A stretch of 39,115 nucleotides of DNA from JAHEDH01 sp965364515. Its GTDB lineage: Bacteria; Actinomycetota; Acidimicrobiia; Spongiisociales; ZC4RG35. The DNA is taken from positions 1 through 39,115 of the forward strand of contig CBDTXZ010000004.1 of the NCBI GenBank assembly GCA_965364515.1, in the 5' to 3' direction. Both the position numbers and the translations under genes were made by a program. How positions within the stretch are numbered: the stretch's first letter is position 1; each line of letters opens with the position of its first letter. The notes below the pieces were generated by a model. That model had not been told where the DNA came from. It saw nothing but the letters and a program-made list of their open reading frames with translations, and did not search any database. Below are positions 1 to 7,106 of the stretch, piece after piece.

Positions 1-138
1 CTCGATCGGTTGTTCGTCACGAGTGCCGCGGCGGGAGCGACCACCGAAGATCCTCCTGGCCCCCACGACGGGGCTCTCTTCGTGATCGAGCCGGGTTGTG
101 TCGGCGTGGAATCGCCCGTTCGGCCGGTGGTGTCGTGA
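1..138 (+). CDS. SMP-30/gluconolactonase-like protein, C-terminal end (partial)
   Basis: The frame is open from the window edge to TGA at 136-138 and gives 45 residues. They contain LFVTSA and then GALFVIEPG, which matches the last two strands of the SMP-30/gluconolactonase/LRE beta-propeller, where the C-terminus typically reads 'ITSA...G.LF...PGV.G'. Such enzymes hydrolyse sugar-acid lactones with a bound metal. The stop overlaps the GTG start of the KDPG aldolase gene by 4 bp (GTGA), so they are translationally coupled. This fits a lactonase feeding the 2-keto-3-deoxy-acid pathway encoded next. The substrate cannot be told from this fragment, and the active-site residues lie outside the window. 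Confidence 0.72.
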   Translation, partial: LDRLFVTSAAAGATTEDPPGPHDGALFVIEPGCVGVESPVRPVVS

Positions 139-830
139 CGCCGGCCTCCGTCGGTGATCATCCGCACCCGGCGCTGGTCGCGGTGGGAGAGAGCGGCGTC
201 GTTCCGTTGATGTCGAGCGCAGATCCCGAGGTCCTGTGGCGCGCTGCGAATGCGATCGTCGATTCGGGGTTGGCGGTGATGGAGGTGGTGTTTCGCAGCC
301 GTGGAGCCGAGGAGGCTCTGGCCGAACTCGTCGCACGCGCCGAGTCGGCTCGCCTCCCGCTCACGATCGGGGCGGGCACCGTACTGGACGTTGCGGCGGC
401 CGACGCAGCCATTGCCGCCGGAGCGCAGTTCGTCTTCGCTCCGACGCTGTCACCGGCCGTCGGAGAGCGTTGCCGGGCGGGCGGGGTCGCCTGGTTCCCC
501 GGCTGCGCAACGCCCACCGAGGTTCAGACGGCGCTCGAACACGGTTGTGACGCCGTGAAGCTGTTTCCGGCGGACACGCTCGGAGGACCGGGTTTCCTCC
601 GGTCGTTGCGATCGGTGTTCGGGAGCGTGCAGGCAATCCCTTCGGGCGGCGTCGTTCCCGACACGGACGAGTTGCGGGCATGGTTCGCCCAAGGTGCTGT
701 CGCGGTCGGGGTGGGATCCTGGCTGTTCCCTTCTGGCTCGATCGCCTCGGGGGACTGGGACGAGGTCGGTAGACGGCTCGCAGCGGCGTCGGCGGCGGTT
801 GCGTCGGCCCGGGCGGAGTCGGAGTCATGA
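135..830 (+). CDS. eda: 2-dehydro-3-deoxy-phosphogluconate (KDPG/KHG) aldolase
   Basis: A class I aldolase of 231 aa that would cleave KDPG to pyruvate and glyceraldehyde 3-phosphate in the cytoplasm. The TIM-barrel signature motifs are in order: MEVVFRS with the general-base Glu (E50), GAGTVL, FAPTLSP, PGCATPTE, and AVKLFPA carrying the Schiff-base lysine (K142). I chose GTG at 135 because it overlaps the preceding stop (GTGA) and gives the family length; a TTG at 96 in the same frame would add 13 non-conserved residues. The stop overlaps the next gene's ATG (ATGA), so lactonase, aldolase and kinase are one translational unit. The final ~15 residues are Ala-rich and variable. Confidence 0.93.
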   Translation: MTPASVGDHPHPALVAVGESGVVPLMSSADPEVLWRAANAIVDSGLAVMEVVFRSRGAEEALAELVARAESARLPLTIGAGTVLDVAAADAAIAAGAQFVFAPTLSPAVGERCRAGGVAWFPGCATPTEVQTALEHGCDAVKLFPADTLGGPGFLRSLRSVFGSVQAIPSGGVVPDTDELRAWFAQGAVAVGVGSWLFPSGSIASGDWDEVGRRLAAASAAVASARAESES

Positions 831-1915
831 GGATCGATCTCAGACCTGTGGGTGAGGTGCGCTGGGACTGTGTCGCCCTCGGGGAGGTGATGCTCAGGTT
901 CGACCCGGGCTCGGGTCGGGTGAGGACGGCGCGGGAGTTCCGTGTCTCCGAAGGTGGCGGCGAGTACAACGTGGCCCGGGCTCTGTCCAAGGTCTTTGCG
1001 CAGCGGTCGGCCCTGGTCACTGCGCTCGTGGACAACGAGGTCGGCCATCTGGCGGAAGACCTCATCATGGCCGGCGGCGTCGGGCAGGATCACGTCGTCT
1101 GGGTTCCCTTCGACGGGCTCGGGTTCACGAGGGTCGGCCTCAACTTCACGGAGAAGGGGTTCGGGGTTCGGCCGGCGCTGGGAGTGTCGGACCGGGCCAA
1201 CAGTGCCGCATCGAAGATGACTCCCGGCGACGTCGATTGGGGCCGGCTGTTCGTGGATGAGGGGGTGCGCTGGTTCCACACCGGCGGGATCTACGCCGGG
1301 CTGTCGGAGTCATCAGCCGAGCTTGCGCTGGAGGGCGTCGAAGCCGCCGGTCGTGCGGGCGCCATCGTGTCGTATGACGTCAACCATCGCCGCTCCCTGT
1401 GGGATGCGCCGGGCCGAGACCCGGTCGAGGTCAATCGGCAGCTGTTGCCACACGTCGACGTGCTGTTCGGCAGCATCGAGGACTATCGGACCGGACTCGG
1501 CTTCGACTTCGAGGACTGTCCAGTCGAGGCCTGGGTCGACGAACCGGAGCGGTTCCTCTCCCTCGTTGGGGCGGTCCGTGACGAGTTCCCGGGAATCGAG
1601 ATGGCGGCCATGTCGCTGCGTCATTCCCGGACGTCTGGCTTCAACCATTGGGGTGGGTTGCTCTGGGATGGGGAGGAGGTCCATCCCGGACGTTTCCACC
1701 GAGATCTCGAGATCTACGACCGGGTCGGCGGCGGCGACGGGTTCGTCTCCGGCGTCATCTGGGCGTTGATGGATGGCCGGTCTCCATCGGAAGCGATCGA
1801 GATCGGTGTCGCCCATGGTGCGCTCACCATGACGACACCGGGAGACACCTCGATGGCAACCCGAGACGAAGTGCTGCGAGCGGTCACGGCGTCAGACGCC
1901 CGAGCCGATCGATAG
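827..1915 (+). CDS. kdgK: PfkB-family sugar kinase, probable 2-dehydro-3-deoxygluconokinase
   Basis: A 362-aa ribokinase-fold kinase. The N-terminal PfkB signature region is GGGEYNVARALSK (about 44-56), and the C-terminal signature is VGGGDGFVSG with the catalytic-base Asp at about residue 304. The anion-hole motif is GGGD rather than the commoner GAGD, a variant also seen in some KDG-kinase-like proteins. DVNHR near residue 186 is typical of the KDG kinase branch. ATG at 827 overlaps the aldolase stop (ATGA). Coupling to KDPG aldolase makes phosphorylation of 2-keto-3-deoxygluconate the likely reaction (inference from context); related ketodeoxy-sugars are possible. The gene ends 33 bp before a convergent gene. 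Confidence 0.88.
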   Translation: MRIDLRPVGEVRWDCVALGEVMLRFDPGSGRVRTAREFRVSEGGGEYNVARALSKVFAQRSALVTALVDNEVGHLAEDLIMAGGVGQDHVVWVPFDGLGFTRVGLNFTEKGFGVRPALGVSDRANSAASKMTPGDVDWGRLFVDEGVRWFHTGGIYAGLSESSAELALEGVEAAGRAGAIVSYDVNHRRSLWDAPGRDPVEVNRQLLPHVDVLFGSIEDYRTGLGFDFEDCPVEAWVDEPERFLSLVGAVRDEFPGIEMAAMSLRHSRTSGFNHWGGLLWDGEEVHPGRFHRDLEIYDRVGGGDGFVSGVIWALMDGRSPSEAIEIGVAHGALTMTTPGDTSMATRDEVLRAVTASDARADR

Positions 1916-1948
1916 CCGCCGGAGACACGTCTCGACCTTCCGGGCACC

Positions 1949-3088
1949 TCAATCGATCGGCATGCGGTGGGCGAGACCGTATTGGATCAACGCGTCGAAC
2001 TGCTCGCCGAGCTGCGTCACGTAGATGGTCTCCTCCGAGTTGTACGCCACCGTCCGTTCCGTGAACATCGGGTCGGTCAACGGAAGGAACACGTCGCCCT
2101 CCGGCCAGGTCGCGGCCAGGAGTCCCAGTATCTCGTTGTCGGGGGAGGTGTCTTCGACATCGAAGGGAGTCCCGCCCGCTCCCGGCTCGAGTTCGATCCT
2201 GGCGGCCGTGAATCCCACCACGACGACCGAACCCTCGACGGCCGGGCTCTCATGCGCCAGATAGTCCCCCAACCACTGCTGGTCGGTTCCCATCAGATGC
2301 GACTTCTGGGCGTGGTGTGCGCCGATGTTGATGAGAGTCCCGCCGGGAGCCTCGGAAACCCGTCTGTCGACGAGCTTCTTGATGAGATCCTCTCGGGTGC
2401 GGGCGGCGGCGCCATCGTCGTCCTTGCGTTCCTGACGAATGTCGATGCTGGCTGATTCGACTTCGACCACCTCGATCGCCCGGGTCAATTCCTCCATCGC
2501 CGAATGTTGTTGATCCGTTGAGGCGTTCGGGTAGCCCGGGGGCAGCGTGACGTCGACACCAGCGGGTGTAGGAAGCGCCGCCAGCAGCATGTCGAAGAGG
2601 ATCTGGAAGTCCTGTGCGCCGCCGGAGTGGTCCTCGTTTGCGTCGATCGATCGGACATGGATCTTCTCGTCGGGAGGGAGCGTGGCATTGAGCTCCCTGA
2701 TGGCCGTGAATCGGCGGTCGAAGTAGGGCGGTGGCACCCAATCGGGGGCGAGCTCTCCTCCGAGCACGTAATCGTCGATGAGCCAGTCATTCATGTGTGG
2801 CCGTTCGACGAGGAGTTGTCGGAATCCGTGCCGGTGTAGCCCGTCGAGCATGATCGAGACCAGATTCCAGTGCTCGCGGAGATGGTGGGTCTCACCGAAC
2901 AGGACGACGTCGTGATCGGCGAGTCGTCCGAGTATCTCCTCGGGCGGGATCGACGAGGCGTCGAAGGTCAGCCCGTCACGCTCTACGACGGCGCGCAACT
3001 CGTCTGCCGTGACATCGGCGGACGGACTGCACGCTCCGATCAACATCGCCGAGAGCAGTGCGCAGATGATTGGCTTCGGCTTTCCCAA
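1949..3088 (-). CDS. Lipoprotein with TIKI/EreA-ChaN-like domain
   Basis: 379 aa. The N-terminus KPKPIICALLSAMLIGAC is a lipoprotein signal with lipobox IGAC, so the protein should be anchored outside the membrane. The mature part has VVLFGETHH (about residue 55), resembling the GE.H motif of the TIKI / erythromycin esterase / ChaN superfamily, followed by LLVERPHMND; a second His-rich motif, INIGAHHAQKSH, lies near residue 260. I infer a metal-dependent hydrolase or haem-binding fold from these motifs but cannot name a substrate. I chose TTG at 3088 because AGGAGG lies 6 nt upstream and the signal peptide begins there; the frame stays open to 3373 but that extension looks non-coding. It follows the ABC permease genes on the same strand after 113 bp. 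Confidence 0.7.
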   Translation of the reverse strand: MGKPKPIICALLSAMLIGACSPSADVTADELRAVVERDGLTFDASSIPPEEILGRLADHDVVLFGETHHLREHWNLVSIMLDGLHRHGFRQLLVERPHMNDWLIDDYVLGGELAPDWVPPPYFDRRFTAIRELNATLPPDEKIHVRSIDANEDHSGGAQDFQILFDMLLAALPTPAGVDVTLPPGYPNASTDQQHSAMEELTRAIEVVEVESASIDIRQERKDDDGAAARTREDLIKKLVDRRVSEAPGGTLINIGAHHAQKSHLMGTDQQWLGDYLAHESPAVEGSVVVVGFTAARIELEPGAGGTPFDVEDTSPDNEILGLLAATWPEGDVFLPLTDPMFTERTVAYNSEETIYVTQLGEQFDALIQYGLAHRMPID

Positions 3089-3094
3089 GCGCCA

Positions 3095-3100
3095 CCTCCT
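3095..3100 (-). promoter_or_regulatory. Shine-Dalgarno AGGAGG deciding a TTG start
   Basis: A perfect AGGAGG lies 6 nt before the TTG at 3088 and supports that start for the lipoprotein gene over upstream in-frame alternatives. Confidence 0.75.
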
Positions 3101-3201
3101 GACTCCTCGAGTGTCGGGGCGGTCTGCTGGAATCACCGGAGTCGGAAAGCCTGGATTCTCGACGCCGGCGAGCTCGCTGCGTGGTGTGACCCGTCGGACT
3201 G

Positions 3202-3999
3202 CTACCGCCGTCGCCCGATGACCCAGGCGGTGGCCGTCCACCCGGCGATGGTCCAGCCGGCGAGCACCAGATACGAGGTGGCGACGTCGCTGACCAGCCC
3301 GTTGCTGAGCGCGTCGCGGATCACGGCTGCCATGTGATAGAAGGGAAGGGTGCGGTGAAGTGCTGCCAGCCACTCGGGGAACCGGGCGATCGGGATGACG
3401 ATCGGAGAGAACAACAGCACGAAGAAGATGATCATGTTCGTGATGAAGTTGATCACCACCGGGTTCTCGACCGCGTGAGCCATGCCGAAGCCGACGGAGG
3501 TGGCCATGAGCGAGGTGAGCAAGATCGCGGGAATCACGGTCCAGGAGACCTGGAGGTCGATCCCGTAGTTCCAGGTCCCGACCGCCAGGGCAGCAGCGAC
3601 ACCTGGGATGGCGATCAACGTGAAGACGGTGAAGGTGGACGCCGCAGCGGCCAGCCGGGGCACCGGTAGCGACCAGATGAAGTCGTAGGTCTGAGCAATG
3701 CGTTGCTGGCCGACCATGTTCGGGACCATGAGGAAGCCGATCGGGATCAGAGCCAGGGCCGGAACCCCGGTCGCGAGAAACACCTTGGCGATCTCGGGCA
3801 CGTCACCGAGGTAGAAGCCATACATGATCGCCATGCCCGCTCCCATCAGGACCTGAACCACGATTGCGATCGAGAGCCACTGACCGAGCCCCCTCACATC
3901 GAAGCGCATCATCATCAGATACGAGCGGAGCCACCGTCGCACGCCCCGTTCGATGTCTGCCGTCGAAGGGCCGGCGAGGCCGGCGGGCTCGGTGACCAT
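3202..3999 (-). CDS. ABC-2 type transporter permease
   Basis: 265 aa, highly hydrophobic, with about six predicted membrane segments after a cytosolic N-terminus (motif WLRSYLMMMRFDV). It ends in a short basic tail, VIGRRR. It aligns along its whole length with the neighbouring permease (4000-4779): both share SYLMM.R near the N-terminus, DF.WSLPVPR mid-protein, and LPF.HMA near residue 220. The start ATG abuts the upstream stop (TGAATG). With the ATPase at 4776-5732 it would form an ABC-2 exporter; no periplasmic binding protein is present, in line with export. The substrate is not evident; drugs, lipids or peptides are all possible. Confidence 0.85.
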   Translation of the reverse strand: MVTEPAGLAGPSTADIERGVRRWLRSYLMMMRFDVRGLGQWLSIAIVVQVLMGAGMAIMYGFYLGDVPEIAKVFLATGVPALALIPIGFLMVPNMVGQQRIAQTYDFIWSLPVPRLAAAASTFTVFTLIAIPGVAAALAVGTWNYGIDLQVSWTVIPAILLTSLMATSVGFGMAHAVENPVVINFITNMIIFFVLLFSPIVIPIARFPEWLAALHRTLPFYHMAAVIRDALSNGLVSDVATSYLVLAGWTIAGWTATAWVIGRRR

Positions 4000-4779
4000 T
4001 CAGCCTCTCCTTCCGATGACCCAGGCCGCAACCGCCACAGACACCGCCGTGTAGGCGGTCAGGACGCCGTACGAGCGTCCGACATTCGTCACCAGCCCCT
4101 CTGTGAGTCCGGCGCGCATCACCACCGCCATGTGGTGGAACGGCAGCCACTCGTTCACCGAAGCCAGCCAACCAGGGAGGTTCTCGGGAGGGAAGTTGAT
4201 CGGGGCGAAACCGAGAATGAAGAAGATCAGAAGCTGCGTGATCAACTGGGTGATCATCGGCTTCTGGATGGCGTGAGCGAAGGCGTAGCCGACCATCGTG
4301 GCCGTCACGATCGTGAGCAGCACGGCCGGGACTATCGACGAGGAGACCCGGAGCGGAAGGTCGTACCGCCAGTTGGCGATCAGCAGAGCAGCCAGCATCC
4401 CGGGGAGAGCGATCACGCTGTTGACGGTCGTCCATGCCGCGGTCTGGGTCGTGCGGGGCACCGGGAGCGACCACATGAAGTCGTGGGTTCCGGCAGTCTT
4501 CCTGCTCCCGATGAGCTGTGGGCCGAGCACGAGACCCACGGTGATCAAGGTCACCACGGTCACCCCGGTCGAGAGGAACAGCGCACTGCGATCGGGAATC
4601 TGCTCGAAGAAGAGGCCGATGCCGAGCGCGAACCCTCCCCCGATCACAACCTGCATGGCGACGATCAGAGGGAGGAGCATTCGGAGCGAGCCCAGTTCCC
4701 AGCGCGTCATCATGAGGTAGCTCTGCATCCAATGATCTGGGCCGGTGCGCACGGTGGTGGCCTGGCCGGTGCCGGTCAC
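4000..4779 (-). CDS. ABC-2 type transporter permease, paralogue of its neighbour
   Basis: 259 aa, with about six hydrophobic segments and the same layout as the permease at 3202-3999: SYLMMTRWELGSLRM near residues 19-33, DFMWSLPVPR near 100, LPFHHMAVV near 205, and terminal VIGRRG. I placed the start at GTG 4779, which overlaps the ATPase stop (GTGA); the open frame extends far upstream only because it runs antiparallel inside the ATPase gene. The two permeases probably arose by tandem duplication and may form a heterodimer with the ATPase (inference). It is directly followed by the second permease start. Confidence 0.85.
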   Translation of the reverse strand: MTGTGQATTVRTGPDHWMQSYLMMTRWELGSLRMLLPLIVAMQVVIGGGFALGIGLFFEQIPDRSALFLSTGVTVVTLITVGLVLGPQLIGSRKTAGTHDFMWSLPVPRTTQTAAWTTVNSVIALPGMLAALLIANWRYDLPLRVSSSIVPAVLLTIVTATMVGYAFAHAIQKPMITQLITQLLIFFILGFAPINFPPENLPGWLASVNEWLPFHHMAVVMRAGLTEGLVTNVGRSYGVLTAYTAVSVAVAAWVIGRRG

Positions 4780-5732
4780 GCCGGAACCTCCGATTCCGTC
4801 GGCGCCTCCTCGGACCTGTGGCCGGTGAGCCGGATGTAGACGTCCTCGAGAGTGGTCGCCGCCAGGGCGTACTCCTCGGCGGTCCCCGATCCCATCAGCT
4901 CCTGGGCCCATCCGATCGCGTGGGAAGAGTCCGGGTCGGCGATCGTGGCGATGACGTTGTTGCCGACCCGGGTGTGATGTTCGACGAACGCCGGCATGTC
5001 GGGGGTGGCGGAGCCCGGCACCATCATCAGTTGCAGGCGCATCCTTCCGCGGTCTGCCGCCTTGAGTGACGATGGCGTGCCTTCGGCGATCAGCCGCCCG
5101 TTGCCGATGATCGCCAGGCGATCGACCGACTTCTCTGCCTCCAGCACGTTGTGCGTGACCAGGAGCACCGAGGCTCCCTCGTTGCCCAAGCGTCGGATCT
5201 GCTCCCACAGGAGGCGCCGTCGGCGCGGGTCGACATCGTTGGTCGGCTCGTCGAGGATCACCATCCGACCCGGCCACACGGTGACCATCGCGAACCCGAC
5301 CAACCGCTTCACGCCACCAGACAGCTTCATCCCCACGACGTTGCGCCATTCGCGGATGTCGAGGAGGTCGATGATCTCCTCGGAGCGCTCCTCCACCAAC
5401 GGGCGGCTTCCGCCGCGAATCCTTCCGGTCAAGGTGATCGCCTGGTGTGCCTTGAACGACTCGATCGGCATCTGCGCTTGTGGCAGATACGAGCACAGTT
5501 GGCGGGCGGCATCGGGATTCTCGACCAGGTCGTGGGGACCAAGTGTCAGCTCGCCGCTCGTCGGCTTCAACAAGCCGATGATCTGCTTGACCAGCGTCGT
5601 CTTGCCTGCCCCGTTCGGCCCCAGCAGTCCGTACACCTCACCAGGTCGGATTTCGAGTGTGATCTCGTCGTTGGCTCTGACGTCACCAAACGTCTTGGTC
5701 ACACCAGTGGCCCGGAACGTCCAGTCGGTCAC
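4776..5732 (-). CDS. ABC transporter ATP-binding protein (ABC-2 exporter)
   Basis: 318 aa. Walker A GPNGAGKTTL lies near residues 37-46, the Q-loop in YLPQAQ near 85, the signature LSGGVKRL near 134-141, Walker B MVILDEPT near 154-161 followed by NDVDPRRRR, and the H-loop in VTHN near 193. The ~100 residues after the nucleotide-binding domain resemble the DUF4162-like C-terminal extension of drug or antibiotic exporter ATPases. I chose GTG at 5732 because GGGAGG lies 5 nt upstream and the domain begins immediately; an in-frame extension to 5852 lacks support. It is first of a three-gene operon, coupled to the first permease by a GTGA overlap. Confidence 0.9.
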   Translation of the reverse strand: MTDWTFRATGVTKTFGDVRANDEITLEIRPGEVYGLLGPNGAGKTTLVKQIIGLLKPTSGELTLGPHDLVENPDAARQLCSYLPQAQMPIESFKAHQAITLTGRIRGGSRPLVEERSEEIIDLLDIREWRNVVGMKLSGGVKRLVGFAMVTVWPGRMVILDEPTNDVDPRRRRLLWEQIRRLGNEGASVLLVTHNVLEAEKSVDRLAIIGNGRLIAEGTPSSLKAADRGRMRLQLMMVPGSATPDMPAFVEHHTRVGNNVIATIADPDSSHAIGWAQELMGSGTAEEYALAATTLEDVYIRLTGHRSEEAPTESEVPA

Positions 5733-5836
5733 CGCGTCCTCCCGTGAAACACTATGGCGAAAACTACCGAAGCCGGTCACGAGATGCAGTTGGTGGTCAC
5801 CCACAGACCTGAGGGCTATCGCACCACCTGGTCGAG

Positions 5837-5850
5837 GGGCGAGTTCGCCC
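5837..5850 (-). terminator. Possible terminator hairpin after the thioesterase gene
   Basis: Inverted repeat GGGCG-loop-CGCCC (5-bp stem, 4-nt loop), 14 nt downstream of the thioesterase stop and upstream of the ABC operon. There is no U-tract, so this is tentative. Confidence 0.3.
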
Positions 5851-5864
5851 ATCGTGGGTCCGGG

Positions 5865-6356
5865 TCAGGTCTGCCCCGCATCGTCGATCCTGTCCGCCCG
5901 TTCCTTTCGGATCTCGCGCCGCACCTTGGCCTGGGCGCGGCGTCGTGCCTCCTCAGGGGTCGAGGTGATCAATGGCCGGATCTCGGTCGGCTTGCCCGAC
6001 TCGTCGAGTGCGACCATGACGAGGTATGCGCTGGTGGTGTGACGCTTCTCGCCCCCCGTGTAGGACTCGGCCTCCACCTTCACGCCGACCTCCATCGAGG
6101 TACGGCCGACGTCGTTCACGGTTGCGGTCACCGTGAGGATGTCCCCGACGTACACCGGTTCGAGGAACGAGAGCTCATCGATCGAAGCCGTGACGCACGG
6201 TCGCCCTGCATGTCGGATCGCAGCCGTGCCGGCGGCGGAATCGACCTCCTTCATGATCACGCCACCATGCACGTTGCCGGCGAGATTCGCATCCATCTGT
6301 GTCATCGTCCTGATGAACGTGACGGTGCTCTCGGCGACGGTGCGCCCTTCCGTCAT
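5865..6356 (-). CDS. Acyl-CoA thioesterase, hotdog fold (YciA/BFIT-like)
   Basis: 163 aa. The motif NLAGNVHGGVIMKEVDSAAG (about 24-43) is the hotdog helix of acyl-CoA hydrolases of the YciA/Acot type, with the catalytic Asp of EVDSAA. It is followed by the strands expected for a single hotdog domain up to about residue 130, then a charged C-terminal helix rich in Arg and Glu. It would hydrolyse acyl-CoA thioesters in the cytosol; chain length is not predictable. ATG at 6356 overlaps the MOSC-gene stop (ATGA), so the two are co-translated. Confidence 0.87.
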   Translation of the reverse strand: MTEGRTVAESTVTFIRTMTQMDANLAGNVHGGVIMKEVDSAAGTAAIRHAGRPCVTASIDELSFLEPVYVGDILTVTATVNDVGRTSMEVGVKVEAESYTGGEKRHTTSAYLVMVALDESGKPTEIRPLITSTPEEARRRAQAKVRREIRKERADRIDDAGQT

Positions 6357-7012
6357 GCTCGCACCTTGGCCCGTTTGCGCTCGTAGTCGGCCCGAGCCCG
6401 TTCGGCGATCGGGGCCTCCAGGATCCGATCGATGGTGGCAGCGTCCGGCTGCTTCCCCCAGAGGTCCAGCAACTCGATGACCGAGACGGTACGGGCACCT
6501 TCGATCAGTCGGACGTGGTCGCCGACGCCGGTGACACCGGGCTCGAGCACTCTGGTGTAGACACCGGGGCGCCGTTCGCGGCGGAACCGCTCGATGAAGC
6601 TCGGCGGCAGCTCGAGACGGCGGGCGAAGGTCCCGCACGGAATCCGGCATGCCGTCACTTCGAGCACGACCGATCCGACCTTCAGGCGGTCTCCCACGAA
6701 GAGATCCTTGGAGGAGACGTGCGTCGAGCCGTCGCCGTCTCCGGAGATCGTGAGATTCTCACCGAACACACCCGGTTCGAGCGATCGGCCCAGCAGCTTC
6801 TCCCAGTGCCGGTAGTCGGCGTCGAAGTAGACGTAGACCGCCTGATCCGGTCCACCGTGATGCTTCGTGTCTCCGACCGCGTCTCCGTCGACACCCTCGG
6901 CTGTGATACCGACCGGACCGTCGATCGTCGTCTTGAAGATCGCCGTGTCCTCGGGGCCTGCGCCCATGTCGACGGTCCGGGGCAGCCCGACGTTGATGGC
7001 CTGAAGTCGCAT
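6353..7012 (-). CDS. MOSC domain-containing protein (YiiM-like)
   Basis: 219 aa. Conserved MOSC features are KHHGGPDQAVYVY (about 51-63), GVFGENLTI (about 80-88) and CRIPCGTF (about 115-122), containing the conserved cysteine used for molybdenum-cofactor sulfur chemistry or substrate contact. The layout matches the YiiM branch, whose members reduce N-hydroxylated compounds with a molybdenum cofactor; that activity here is inferred. The start at ATG 7012 has no Shine-Dalgarno, but TATCGT at 7019-7024 lies 6 nt upstream, suggesting a leaderless transcript. It is divergent from gdh and overlaps the thioesterase start. Confidence 0.85.
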   Translation of the reverse strand: MRLQAINVGLPRTVDMGAGPEDTAIFKTTIDGPVGITAEGVDGDAVGDTKHHGGPDQAVYVYFDADYRHWEKLLGRSLEPGVFGENLTISGDGDGSTHVSSKDLFVGDRLKVGSVVLEVTACRIPCGTFARRLELPPSFIERFRRERRPGVYTRVLEPGVTGVGDHVRLIEGARTVSVIELLDLWGKQPDAATIDRILEAPIAERARADYERKRAKVRA

Positions 7013-7018
7013 CAGGGG

Positions 7019-7024
7019 ACGATA
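7019..7024 (-). promoter_or_regulatory. -10 element, leaderless MOSC gene
   Basis: TATCGT with a 6-nt gap to ATG 7012; matches the TANNNT pattern repeated across this window. Confidence 0.6.
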
Positions 7025-7089
7025 CCGAACTCGGTTCGGGCCTCCCACAGGTATTCGTCGCATTCCCTTCAGGTTCGGGTCGGATTGGG

Positions 7090-7095
7090 TAGCGT
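7090..7095 (+). promoter_or_regulatory. -10 element of gdh
   Basis: TAGCGT, with a possible -35 TTCAGG at 7068-7073 (16-bp spacer). The predicted transcription start falls on or next to the GTG-GTG-ATG series at 7101-7109. Confidence 0.55.
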
Positions 7096-7106
7096 GTCGT
7101 GTGGTG

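Noticed and set aside
1916..1948. GAGAC/GTCTC inverted repeat between convergent genes
   Set aside because: Two-nucleotide loop and short arms; cannot be told from chance.
3089..3373. Upstream extension of the TIKI/EreA-like lipoprotein
   Set aside because: It would put ~95 non-conserved residues before a clear lipoprotein signal and would overlap the permease gene; the TTG with AGGAGG is the better start.
3703..4839. 378-aa plus-strand open frame
   Set aside because: Antisense to both permeases; His/Asp/Arg-rich composition typical of shadow frames.
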